From assembly GCA_026418115.1 (NCBI GenBank), contig JAOABY010000017.1, positions 1-37,721 on the forward strand: DNA of 37,721 nt, in the 5' to 3' direction. Shown here one piece after another: positions 30,510 through 37,721 of the stretch (its first letter is position 1; each line of letters opens with the position of its first letter). The position numbers and the translations under genes were made by a program. Source of the DNA: Spirochaetaceae bacterium (GTDB taxonomy: Bacteria; Spirochaetota; Spirochaetia; Treponematales; Rectinemataceae). The notes below the pieces were generated by a model. The model did no database searches. It saw only the letters and a list, made by a program, of their open reading frames with translations, and was not told the DNA's origin.

Positions 30510-31608
30510 TGAACTTGAAGAACATGATGTCGCCGTCCTGCACGACATACTCTCGGCCTTCCTGTCGCATCCGGCCGGCAGCGCGAACGGCAGCCTCGGA
30601 ACCATAGGCCACGAGGTCGTCGAAATGATAGACCTCAGCCTTGATAAAGCCCTTCTCGAAATCCGTATGGATAACGCCCGCAGCAGCAGGGGCCTTGTCG
30701 CCAGCCCTGATGGTCCAGGCACGGCATTCGTCCTCTCCTGCGGTGAAAAAGGTTCTCAGCCCCAGCAACCGGTAGGCTGAGTGTGCCAGTGTAGCCAGAC
30801 CCGGCTCCTCAAGCCCTATGTCTGCAAGAAACTGCGCCCGCTCGTCCGGATCCTCGATGTCAGCCAGCTCGGCCTCGAACTTGCCGCAGATGACGACAGC
30901 TTCGGAGCCCTGCGCTTCCGCAATCCGTCGCACGGTATCGACATAGGCATTGCCATGCACACCGGATTCATCAACATTGCAGACAAAGAGCTCTTTCTTC
31001 ATGGTAATGAGAAAGCTCGCCCGGGCATACGCCGCTTCTTCCGGCTCGAGTGGCACCGTGAAGGCAGGCCTGCCCTCTTCCAGTGCAGGTCTGAGCCTTG
31101 TCAGCACTACGATTTCCTTTTCGGTCTCTTTTCTGAGGTTGGGATCCTGTACCTTAAGCTGGCGCTGCAGCTTGTCCAGCCTGCGATCCAGAGTTTCGAG
31201 GTCCGCCAGGGCGAGTTCGGTATGTATGACTTCAATATCGTTGGCTGGATCAATTCTACCCGCTACATGGATGACATCGGGATCGTCGAAACAGCGCACC
31301 ACATGGGCAATCATGCCCACCTCACGGATATGTGAGAGAAACTGATTGCCGAGCCCCTCACCCTTGGAAGCACCCTTCACAAGCCCTGCAATGTCCACAA
31401 ACTCGACCACTGCCGGCACCCGTCGGCGTGGCTTGAACATTTCGCAAAGCTTGTCCAGGCGCGGATCAGGAAGCGGTACGATGCCGACATTGGGATCGAT
31501 GGTGCAGAAAGGATAGTTTGCTGCCTCGGCTTTTGCTCTGGTGAGCGCGGAAAAGATGGTCGACTTGCCAACATTCGGCAGGCCTACAATACCGCAGTTC
31601 AGGGGCAT
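30502..31608 (-). CDS. ychF: Redox-regulated ATPase/GTPase YchF (Obg family)
   Basis: A translation-associated P-loop NTPase (OLA1/YchF), 368 residues. [11 protein letters not shown] near residue 11 is the G1 motif, and [19 protein letters not shown] gives G3 with its glycine-rich switch. The usual G4 position reads CNVDESG, matching the loss of strict GTP specificity in this family. A C-terminal TGS domain is present (about 280-368, [18 protein letters not shown]). AGAGG ten bases before the ATG supports the start. It is the first gene of a probable two-gene unit with the glycosylase. Confidence 0.96.
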   Translation of the reverse strand: MPLNCGIVGLPNVGKSTIFSALTRAKAEAANYPFCTIDPNVGIVPLPDPRLDKLCEMFKPRRRVPAVVEFVDIAGLVKGASKGEGLGNQFLSHIREVGMIAHVVRCFDDPDVIHVAGRIDPANDIEVIHTELALADLETLDRRLDKLQRQLKVQDPNLRKETEKEIVVLTRLRPALEEGRPAFTVPLEPEEAAYARASFLITMKKELFVCNVDESGVHGNAYVDTVRRIAEAQGSEAVVICGKFEAELADIEDPDERAQFLADIGLEEPGLATLAHSAYRLLGLRTFFTAGEDECRAWTIRAGDKAPAAAGVIHTDFEKGFIKAEVYHFDDLVAYGSEAAVRAAGRMRQEGREYVVQDGDIMFFKFNV

Positions 31609-31650
31609 GGCACATTACCTCTCATGGAAACTCTGAAGTGACAGCACGAG

Positions 31651-31659
31651 AGTATACCA
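31651..31659 (-). promoter_or_regulatory. Extended -10 promoter of ychF
   Basis: The minus strand reads TGGTATACT: TATACT as -10 with an upstream TGn extension, about 45 bases before the ychF ATG. A weak TTGTCG lies 15 bases upstream. Start point near 31644. Confidence 0.45.
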
Positions 31660-31698
31660 GCAGGCTGAAATCGACAAGAGAGCCTCAGGCCATCAGGT

Positions 31699-31744
31699 AT
31701 ATTTCAAATATCAAAACGAGATTATGAAATTTTGAAATTTTCAT
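31699..31744. promoter_or_regulatory. AT-rich palindromes upstream of the aminotransferase
   Basis: ATATTTCAAATAT (31699-31711) is a perfect palindrome about one base. The stretch 31724-31744 begins ATGAAA and ends TTTCAT and is palindromic at most positions, with GAAATTTT repeated in tandem. They lie between the divergent ychF and aminotransferase genes, just upstream of the latter's predicted -35, so an operator or UP-like element is plausible. Confidence 0.35.
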
Positions 31745-31745
31745 C

Positions 31746-31774
31746 TTTACGGAATCGCCAAATGGCAGTACCAT
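31746..31774 (+). promoter_or_regulatory. Candidate sigma-70 promoter of the aminotransferase gene
   Basis: TTTACG (31746-31751), a 17-base spacer and TACCAT (31769-31774) each match consensus at four of six positions. The predicted start near 31781 leaves a 30-base leader that contains AGGAGG. Confidence 0.35.
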
Positions 31775-31810
31775 ACCCATGGCACCACCACGACCCAGGA
31801 GGATCGATCC

Positions 31811-33085
31811 ATGCAGGACATCTCGGCATATCTGTCCGCAAATGCGAACAATATGAAGAAATCCGTCATCCGCGAGTTGCTCAAGCTCACCAATCAGCCC
31901 GATATCATTTCCTTCGCAGGTGGCCTTCCCGCACCGGAAACCTTTCCCGTCGAGGAACTGAGGGAAGCAACCGACCGTGCCTTCAGGAAATATGGCGACA
32001 AAATGCTCCAGTATGGCACAACCGAAGGAGATAATGACCTCAAGGCGCAGATCATAGCCTACGAATCCGAGCAGGGCGTGCAGCTCGGCATGCAGAATCT
32101 TCTGATCACGTCTGCAAGTCAGCAGGCACTCGACATGCTTCCCAAGCTGTTCCTCGATCCGGGCGACATGGTCATAGCGGGGAGACCCACCTATGTAGGC
32201 GCAATACAGGCAATCCAGTCCTATCAGGGAAAGATTCTGGGCATCCCCTTCTCCAGTGCCAACGACGGTTTCGACATGGTCGAGCTGGAGAAGCGCTACC
32301 AGCGCGCCAGGGCCGACCGCAAACGCATCAAGTACATTTATGTCATCCCCGATTTCCAGAATCCGTCGGGTATCTGCTGGAGCGAGGAAAAGCGACGGGC
32401 ACTGCTCGAGTTTGCGTACCGCGAAAATCTCTTCATCGTAGAGGATGCACCCTATCGCGAGATTCGCTTCATCGGAGAGCCGGTGCCGTCAATCTACCAG
32501 CTCGACCAGCACATGGAAAACCGCGGCATTGTCATCAACCTCAAGACCTTCTCGAAAATTCTCGCGCCCGGCACGAGAATCGGCTGGATCATCGCGAGAG
32601 AGGACATCATCCAGAGGCTTGTCATCGCCAAACAGGCAATGGACCTCTGCACCAACATGCTGAGTCAGAAGCTGCTAGCCGAATTCATGGCAACAGGCCG
32701 CACCAGGGCAGTAATCGAAAGAACATGCGGCATCTACAGGGAAAAGCGCAATTTCATGCTTGAAAAGCTCGAACAGTACATGCCGAAGCGCTTCGATCTC
32801 ACCTGGACCAAGCCTGAGGGCGGCCTCTTTCTGTGGATTTCACTGCCCCACTTCATTGATACCGACAAGATGTTCTACAAGGCGATCGAAAAGAAGGTTG
32901 CCTACGTGGTCGGCAGCGCATTCTATTTCGACAACCCTGAGCACAATGCCATGCGCATCAACTTCTCCTACTCGAGCTTCGAGCAGATCGAAGAGGGAGT
33001 CAAACGCCTCGCCTCGTGCATCCAGGAAGAAATAGACGCTCATGATGCGGGCCCCCGTGGCCAGACATTGCCGGAAGGTGTATGA
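31811..33085 (+). CDS. PLP-dependent aminotransferase, class I/II (2-aminoadipate/aromatic type)
   Basis: A fold-type I aminotransferase of 424 residues, related to LysN/ARO8-like and MocR-type aminotransferase domains but without a DNA-binding domain. ISFAGGLPAPETFP near residue 35 is the family opening. Y in GRPTY, NPSG in FQNPSGICW, DAPYREIRF and the PLP lysine in LKTFSKILAPGTRIGW are all present, as is the carboxylate-binding Arg in AMRINFSYSS. Likely substrates are branched, aromatic or 2-aminoadipate-type amino acids with 2-oxoglutarate. A role in the last step of tyrosine and phenylalanine synthesis would complement pheA and tyrA in this window, but is only inference. AGGAGG eight bases before the ATG sets the start. 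Monocistronic, with a strong terminator. Confidence 0.9.
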   Translation: MQDISAYLSANANNMKKSVIRELLKLTNQPDIISFAGGLPAPETFPVEELREATDRAFRKYGDKMLQYGTTEGDNDLKAQIIAYESEQGVQLGMQNLLITSASQQALDMLPKLFLDPGDMVIAGRPTYVGAIQAIQSYQGKILGIPFSSANDGFDMVELEKRYQRARADRKRIKYIYVIPDFQNPSGICWSEEKRRALLEFAYRENLFIVEDAPYREIRFIGEPVPSIYQLDQHMENRGIVINLKTFSKILAPGTRIGWIIAREDIIQRLVIAKQAMDLCTNMLSQKLLAEFMATGRTRAVIERTCGIYREKRNFMLEKLEQYMPKRFDLTWTKPEGGLFLWISLPHFIDTDKMFYKAIEKKVAYVVGSAFYFDNPEHNAMRINFSYSSFEQIEEGVKRLASCIQEEIDAHDAGPRGQTLPEGV

Positions 33086-33116
33086 CGCAATAATGCTTCC
33101 ATCACATCAGCAACAG

Positions 33117-33146
33117 GCGCCGCCGGTTTCAGCCGGCGGCGCTTTT
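33117..33146 (+). terminator. Rho-independent terminator after the aminotransferase
   Basis: GCGCCGCCGG (33117-33126) pairs perfectly with CCGGCGGCGC (33133-33142) around a six-base loop and is followed by TTTT (33143-33146). The stem is all G-C. Confidence 0.93.
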
Positions 33147-33229
33147 CGTACAGCACTGTCTTGCCATCCAACTGCTCCATCAATATTTTTCTAGCAGCAG
33201 CCTATCGTCCCCTCAGAATGGAGCAACGC

Positions 33230-33952
33230 ATGGCAATCATAGAGCTTCGAGATGTAAAAAAAGACTATCTGCTTGGAAAGGTCACCGTCCCTGCAGTCAA
33301 AGGCGTGAGCTTCGAAATCGAGCGCGGTGATTTCGTATCCATTGCCGGTCCCTCAGGTTCAGGGAAGACAACCATCCTGAACATGATTGGTCTGATTGAT
33401 ATACCTTCATCCGGAGAAGTGATCATCGAGGGCAAGCATACAGGCGGGCTTTCAGACAGGGAGCTGACCAGATTCAGGCACGAGGTTCTGGGTTTCATCT
33501 TTCAGTCATTCAATCTCATCCCCGTGCTTACCGTGCGGGAGAATGTTGAATTCCCGCTGCTGCTGGGCAAGACGCGCGTACCGCGCAACGAATGGGATCA
33601 ATGGATCGACTATCTTCTGGAAGAAGTCGGCCTTACAGGATGGAAAGACCATAAACCAAATGAACTTTCGGGAGGTCAGCGTCAGCGAGTCGCCATCGCC
33701 CGCGCATTGATCACCAGACCCTCCATAGTGCTGGCTGACGAGCCGACTGCCAATCTCGATTCAGCCACCGGCGAGCAGATCATCGACCTGATGAAGAAAA
33801 TCAACAGGGAACTGCAGACCACCTTCATCTTCTCAACCCATGACGCCAAGATCGTGAGCATCGCGGATCATGTCATACGCCTGCGCGACGGACTCGTCAT
33901 CGAGAACCGCCGCAAGGGTGAGGATGTGAACGGCACAGAAAGCGAGGAGTGA
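33230..33952 (+). CDS. ABC transporter ATPase, LolD/MacB type
   Basis: The cytoplasmic ATPase of a LolCDE-like exporter, 240 residues. Walker A GPSGSGKTT, Q-loop FIFQSFNLIPVLTV, signature LSGGQRQRVAIARAL, Walker B IVLADEPTANLDS and H-loop STHD are intact. The ATG at 33230 has GGAG six bases upstream; longer readings to 33161 have no ribosome-binding site. The next gene starts four bases after the stop. With two permeases and a LolA-like protein downstream, its job is probably to drive release of lipoproteins from the inner membrane. Confidence 0.94.
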   Translation: MAIIELRDVKKDYLLGKVTVPAVKGVSFEIERGDFVSIAGPSGSGKTTILNMIGLIDIPSSGEVIIEGKHTGGLSDRELTRFRHEVLGFIFQSFNLIPVLTVRENVEFPLLLGKTRVPRNEWDQWIDYLLEEVGLTGWKDHKPNELSGGQRQRVAIARALITRPSIVLADEPTANLDSATGEQIIDLMKKINRELQTTFIFSTHDAKIVSIADHVIRLRDGLVIENRRKGEDVNGTESEE

Positions 33953-33955
33953 GCA

Positions 33956-35458
33956 ATGCCCGTGATCTTCCGGCTCGCATTCAGGAACATACGCGAACAC
34001 GCTTCGAAAAGCCTCATCATCGGATTCCTGCTTGCGTTTGGCGCGCTCATACTGGTGGTGGGCAATGCCTTCATCGATGCCTCGGCGATGGGCATACGCA
34101 AGACCTTTTCTGACAATTATACAGGTGACATTTTCATTTCCGGCGTATCGGAAGAAGGAGCGGTCTCGCTGTTCGGCGTGACCTCACCTGGAGGCCTCGC
34201 CGAGACTCCTCTGATTCCCGAATTTGACAAGACAATCGCAATACTGCAATCGAATCCGCATATCAAGGCATTCTCCCCGCTCGCCACTGGTTTCGCGCAG
34301 GTGACGAGAGGCGATCTTCCACGGCCCGAGAATGCTGAAACATCTTCTTCAAGTCCTCAGGACAGATTCTTCTTCCTGTTCGGCGTAGATGCCGCAACGT
34401 ACTGGCAGCTCTTCGATTCAATCGAAATTGCTGCGGGAAGGCGACTTCAGCCTGGCGACCGTGGCTTGATGGTTCGCGAATCACAGTTGAAGAAAATCTC
34501 TGCATGGCTTGGAAAGACACTGGTTCCAGGCGACTCCCTGCTGGTCCAGGGCTTTTCTTCAGCCGGATTCCGTCTGAGAGAATTGCCCATCATAGGCGTA
34601 TTCAGGCAGAAGGAAGAAGGCACCACGCCCGAGCAGCTGGCCTATATCGATATCGAATCTCTTCGCGTCATGGCCGGCCTCACGGTAGGCGCCAATGAGA
34701 ACATCCAGCTCCAGCCGGAAGCGACCAACATGCTCGCCGTGGAGGATACCGATGCCCTCTTCGGCGATGATCTCGTGATGAGTGAAGCAGTACCTGCCCA
34801 GAGCCCGGACTTCAACACCATCACAGAACAACTCTCCCGCAAACCGGAAGAGCGCACACCTATCGCCGATGAAGGAGCCTGGCAATTCATCGTCGTGAAG
34901 ACCGACAACCCGGCCCGCACCCGCAAGACAATTGTGGAACTCAACACCTCCTTCGCCAGGGAAGGCTTGCCTCTGGTTGCCGGTGACTGGCAGAAAGCCG
35001 CAGGTCCCTATGGCCAGTCCGTGGATGTGGTCCGTATCGTCTTTGCTGCAGCCATCATCATTCTTTCCATTGTGGCAGTGATTATCATTACCAATACCTT
35101 TGTGATTTCGGTGCTTGAACGCACTTCGGAAATTGGTACGATGCGCGCAATCGGAGCAGGCAAAGGCTTCATACGGGCGATGTTCGCAGCAGAAGCTGTC
35201 ACACTTGCCACCTTCTCGGCTCTGATTGGTGCCGTACTGGGAGTGCTCGTCACCATGGCACTCAGGGCGCTCCGGATCGAGGCAACCAACCAGTTCTTCG
35301 TGATCCTGTTCGGAGGACAGTACATGAGTCCTTTCGTCACTCTGGGGAATTTTGCAGGCGCCGTGCTCATCATGGTGCTGGTAGGATTCATCGCTCACCT
35401 GTATCCGGTCATGCTGGCCCTCAGGATTCAGCCTGTGCGTGCCATGCAGGAAGAATGA
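33956..35458 (+). CDS. FtsX/MacB-type ABC permease, first subunit (LolC/E-like)
   Basis: An integral membrane subunit of 500 residues. The N-terminal helix (about 18-42, SLIIGFLLAFGALILVVGNAF) leads to a large periplasmic domain (about 45-355) of MacB_PCD type. Three C-terminal helices follow (about 360-390, 405-440, 465-490), the first followed by the cytoplasmic coupling segment ERTSEIGTMRAIGAGKGFIRAMF that contacts the ATPase. GAGGAG lies just before the ATG. The periplasmic part is longer than that of the second permease, mainly through a Ser-rich insert near residue 125. The two subunits are probably a heterodimer, as LolC and LolE are. Confidence 0.9.
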   Translation: MPVIFRLAFRNIREHASKSLIIGFLLAFGALILVVGNAFIDASAMGIRKTFSDNYTGDIFISGVSEEGAVSLFGVTSPGGLAETPLIPEFDKTIAILQSNPHIKAFSPLATGFAQVTRGDLPRPENAETSSSSPQDRFFFLFGVDAATYWQLFDSIEIAAGRRLQPGDRGLMVRESQLKKISAWLGKTLVPGDSLLVQGFSSAGFRLRELPIIGVFRQKEEGTTPEQLAYIDIESLRVMAGLTVGANENIQLQPEATNMLAVEDTDALFGDDLVMSEAVPAQSPDFNTITEQLSRKPEERTPIADEGAWQFIVVKTDNPARTRKTIVELNTSFAREGLPLVAGDWQKAAGPYGQSVDVVRIVFAAAIIILSIVAVIIITNTFVISVLERTSEIGTMRAIGAGKGFIRAMFAAEAVTLATFSALIGAVLGVLVTMALRALRIEATNQFFVILFGGQYMSPFVTLGNFAGAVLIMVLVGFIAHLYPVMLALRIQPVRAMQEE

Positions 35459-35470
35459 AGGAGGACAGCG

Positions 35471-36796
35471 ATGAACCCAGTGCTACCACGCATTGCGGCG
35501 CGCAATCTGCTCAGGCAGCGCAAACGCACCATGCTTCTGGCCGGAGCCATTGCCTTCGGCATTATGATTGTTACGCTCATCAATGGATTTGCCGGTGCCT
35601 TCATTCGCAACGTATCGGAAAACTTTGCCTATCTCATGGGAGGCCATGTCTTTGTCAGCGGAACGGAATATTCGCCATCCGGGCGTCGGATTTCGGTGAT
35701 CAGGGATACTGCCGTCATTGATGAGGCGCTTGCTTCCAGCGGACTCAGGAATCTGAGGGTGCAGAAAACAAGCCAGGTCATGGCTACCCTGATCTTCGAG
35801 GGAAAGAGCATCAGGCAGAACCTGACCGGCATTGATCTCGGTCATTCATCAATGCTCAGGGACAGGCTCATGCTGCTCAAAGGCACATGGGAGGATGCAG
35901 CACAGCCCGACGCGCTCATCATTTCCGAGAAAATTGCAAAAAAGCTCAACGTCCTGCCCGGTGACAAGGTCATCGCCCAGTTCCAGACGATAACGGGACA
36001 GAACAATGTGGGCGAGTTCAGAATTGCAGGCATCAGTGTGGACTCCAGCTTCATCGGATCCATCATGGCCTATGTGCAGCTCGACTATCTGAACAGCCTG
36101 ATCGGCATAAGGAATGGCGAATACATGTCTCTGGGTATCATGCTCGACAGGCTTGACCGGTCGGGTACTGCAGCCAGTGCGTTGTATGTCACCATGAAGA
36201 GCATGGGATTGCAATTGTTCGAGCGCAAGGCAGCCCAGGATGGCAATGCGATGACACCCTTCCAGGCCATGATACGCGAGCAGACGAGAGAACGCTGGGA
36301 AGGCACAAGATACAGAGTCTATACAATAGACGAGATACTGTCGCAGGCACGGCAGATAGTGGTGGCGCTGGACACAGCCAGTGTCTTCATCCTTGTCGTG
36401 CTCTTCGCAATCGTCATGATAGGGCTCTCCAATACCTTCAGGATGGCCATGTTCGAAAGAATAAGGGAGATTGGGACCATGCGCGCCATTGGTGTGCAGC
36501 GCAACGAGGTGCGGGCAATGTTCCTGTACGAAGCGCTGTTCATGGCGCTTGCAGGCTCAGTAGCCGGTCTGCTGCTTGCCTTCCTGGCCATGGCAGGCCT
36601 CAGTCTCATCACCTTTGACCCGCAATCACCGGTATTCCTGATACTCCGGAATGGACATCTTTCGTTCAGCCTGCCTCCTCTGCGCGCCCTGTTCAATATC
36701 GCATTGATTGCCGCGCTGACACTGGCTGCAGTCTATGCGCCTGCCAATGCTGCCTCGAAACTCAGGCCCGCGGAAGCGCTGAGGACGGTAAAATGA
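35471..36796 (+). CDS. FtsX/MacB-type ABC permease, second subunit (LolC/E-like)
   Basis: The partner permease, 441 residues, with the same topology: N-terminal helix about 18-40, periplasmic domain about 45-295, and three helices near 300-330, 350-380 and 400-425. The coupling motif FERIREIGTMRAIGVQRNEVRAMF corresponds to that of the first permease. The start follows GAAGGAGGACAGCG, 12 bases after the upstream gene. The stop overlaps an in-frame ATG (36793) of the next ORF. Substrate is inferred from the adjacent LolA-like gene. Confidence 0.9.
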   Translation: MNPVLPRIAARNLLRQRKRTMLLAGAIAFGIMIVTLINGFAGAFIRNVSENFAYLMGGHVFVSGTEYSPSGRRISVIRDTAVIDEALASSGLRNLRVQKTSQVMATLIFEGKSIRQNLTGIDLGHSSMLRDRLMLLKGTWEDAAQPDALIISEKIAKKLNVLPGDKVIAQFQTITGQNNVGEFRIAGISVDSSFIGSIMAYVQLDYLNSLIGIRNGEYMSLGIMLDRLDRSGTAASALYVTMKSMGLQLFERKAAQDGNAMTPFQAMIREQTRERWEGTRYRVYTIDEILSQARQIVVALDTASVFILVVLFAIVMIGLSNTFRMAMFERIREIGTMRAIGVQRNEVRAMFLYEALFMALAGSVAGLLLAFLAMAGLSLITFDPQSPVFLILRNGHLSFSLPPLRALFNIALIAALTLAAVYAPANAASKLRPAEALRTVK

Positions 36797-36813
36797 AACA
36801 TCAAGGAGCGACC

Positions 36814-37590
36814 ATGAACACCAGACCATGGAAATTTCAAATCCAAACCCTTACGCTTATCTGCCTGCTGCTGGCATTTGCTATGTCCGTTCAGGCGCAG
36901 GCACGGCCTTCTCCGCAGGAAATCCTCAGAGAGCTTGATAATCTGGGCAATTTTTCCGGCAAGGATTTCTCTGCGGTCTTCACGATCGTGACCCAGAAAC
37001 CTGGCCAGAAGGATACCGTTACACAGGCGAGAATCTTCCGCCGCGACACAAAGAAGCAATTCCTCATTCTCGTCCTGCTGCCGGAAGTCAACAAGGGGCA
37101 GGGATATCTCCGGGAAGAGGACAATGTATGGTTCTACGATCCTTCTTCCAGAAAATTCAGTTTCTCGTCGGTCAAGGAAAACCTTCAGGACACCAAGGCC
37201 AAGAATTCGGATTTCACCGCCAGCTCGCTGGAGAATGACTATACCATCACGAGCATGACGGAAGGGACGCTGGGCAAGTATCCCGTATGGATTCTTGATC
37301 TGAAGGCAAAAACCAATGAGGTCGCCTACGAAAGGATAGTGCTGTACGTTCGCAAGGACCGCATCATGCTGCTGAAGAGGGAAGACTATTCCGTCAACGG
37401 CAGGCTGATGCGCACGACCGCGTATCCGAAATATGTCGAACTTGAAGGCAAGCTGCTGCCGGCACAGATTCTCATCGTCGATGAAATCAACAAAGGGGAG
37501 AAGAGCCAGATCACCATGACGGAGCAATCAGTGGCACCCATTCCCGATAGGGTGTTTACCAAGGCTTTTCTCGAACAGGTCAGCAGATAA
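36814..37590 (+). CDS. LolA-like outer-membrane lipoprotein-sorting protein
   Basis: A periplasmic protein of 258 residues with a signal peptide (LTLICLLLAFAMSVQAQA, cleavage near residue 27-29). The mature part is a half-barrel of LolA/LppX type: GNFSGKDFSAVFTIVTQKPGQ, KKQFLILVLLPEVNKGQGYLR, NVWFYDPSSRKF and a C-terminal YVELEGKLLPAQILIVDEI, resembling the LolA-like family common in spirochaetes. There is no lipobox. The ATG at 36814 has AGGAG seven bases upstream and is preferred to the ATG at 36793, which overlaps the permease stop. It probably accepts lipoproteins released by the neighbouring ABC complex; no LolB-like gene is visible. Confidence 0.87.
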   Translation: MNTRPWKFQIQTLTLICLLLAFAMSVQAQARPSPQEILRELDNLGNFSGKDFSAVFTIVTQKPGQKDTVTQARIFRRDTKKQFLILVLLPEVNKGQGYLREEDNVWFYDPSSRKFSFSSVKENLQDTKAKNSDFTASSLENDYTITSMTEGTLGKYPVWILDLKAKTNEVAYERIVLYVRKDRIMLLKREDYSVNGRLMRTTAYPKYVELEGKLLPAQILIVDEINKGEKSQITMTEQSVAPIPDRVFTKAFLEQVSR

Positions 37591-37599
37591 GGAGGCACC

Positions 37600-37721
37600 A
37601 TGAACGCTACCCTCTCGCGGAGGCTTTTCCTCTGTGTCATGGCATGCTGGGCTCTGACAACCTGGTTGCCCTCTCCGGCTGCCGCCCAGGAAGGCGGCTC
37701 ACTGGACGATCTGTTTTCGGA
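37600..37721 (+). CDS. Exported protein, N-terminal fragment
   Basis: The first 40 codons of a further gene in the Lol-like operon, cut by the window end. GGAGG at 37591-37595 precedes the ATG. The product begins with a signal peptide: basic MNATLSRR, a hydrophobic core, and PAAAQ near residue 30. The mature part starts with EGGSLDDLFS, a run often seen at the start of spirochaete exported proteins. A periplasmic or outer-membrane partner of the exporter is plausible, but the function cannot be told. Confidence 0.7.
   Translation, partial: MNATLSRRLFLCVMACWALTTWLPSPAAAQEGGSLDDLFS

Noticed and set aside
23-37721. CRISPR arrays, insertion sequences, rRNA or tRNA genes
   Set aside because: No regularly spaced repeats, transposase-like ORF, conserved rRNA stretch or tRNA-like fold was recognised on either strand by reading; a covariance-model scan was not possible.

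Overview
The window looks like a chromosomal contig from a spirochaete (order Spirochaetales, Treponema/Rectinema-like). This is inferred from gene content and order, not from a search. A phoH / 7TM-HD phosphohydrolase / ybeY / CBS-CorC (tlyC-like) operon and an LptD-like barrel gene beside uvrA both resemble arrangements known from Treponema. The last genes form a Lol-like lipoprotein-export cluster. No rRNA, tRNA or CRISPR array was seen. The first 22 bases are not genomic: they match the end of an Illumina Nextera Read 1 transposase adapter, so the window probably starts at a contig end.

Layout. 23-4565 (+): the tail of an unidentified gene, then aroC, pheA, tyrA and a YfcC-like transporter, with touching or overlapping starts and stops, so probably one operon for chorismate, phenylalanine and tyrosine synthesis. 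4710-16136 (-): an AT-richer block of eight genes, the accessory part of the window. 16287-19111 (-): aroA (EPSP synthase) and gdhA. 19234-23716 (-): phoH, 7TM-HD, ybeY, corC. 23823-29822 (-): lptD-like and uvrA. 29880-31608 (-): a deoxyinosine/uracil-type DNA glycosylase and ychF. 31811-33085 (+): a PLP aminotransferase. 33230-37721 (+): an ABC ATPase, two FtsX/MacB-type permeases, a LolA-like periplasmic protein and the start of a further exported protein.

The AT-rich block reads as a self-contained catabolic system. In transcription order it has a sigma-54 activator (PrpR_N-like sensor, PAS, AAA+ with GAFTGA, Fis-type HTH), a DUF1537 four-carbon acid-sugar kinase, an iron-type alcohol dehydrogenase, a PdxA2-like dehydrogenase, a TAXI-type TRAP binding protein, a fused TRAP permease, an FrdA/NadB-superfamily flavoprotein with altered active-site residues, and a DapA-family aldolase with HOGA1-like signatures. 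A near-consensus -24/-12 promoter sits directly before the kinase, and a dyad lies about 175 bp upstream of its predicted start point. Kinase plus PdxA2 is the known route from D-threonate through its 4-phosphate to DHAP and CO2. The added flavoprotein, aldolase and Fe-ADH suggest a longer or different pathway for a hydroxylated organic acid taken up by the TRAP system. The substrate cannot be read from the sequence.

Starts were chosen by ribosome-binding sites and family N-termini, and many are downstream of the longest possible ORF. There is no gene-free stretch longer than 300 bases.
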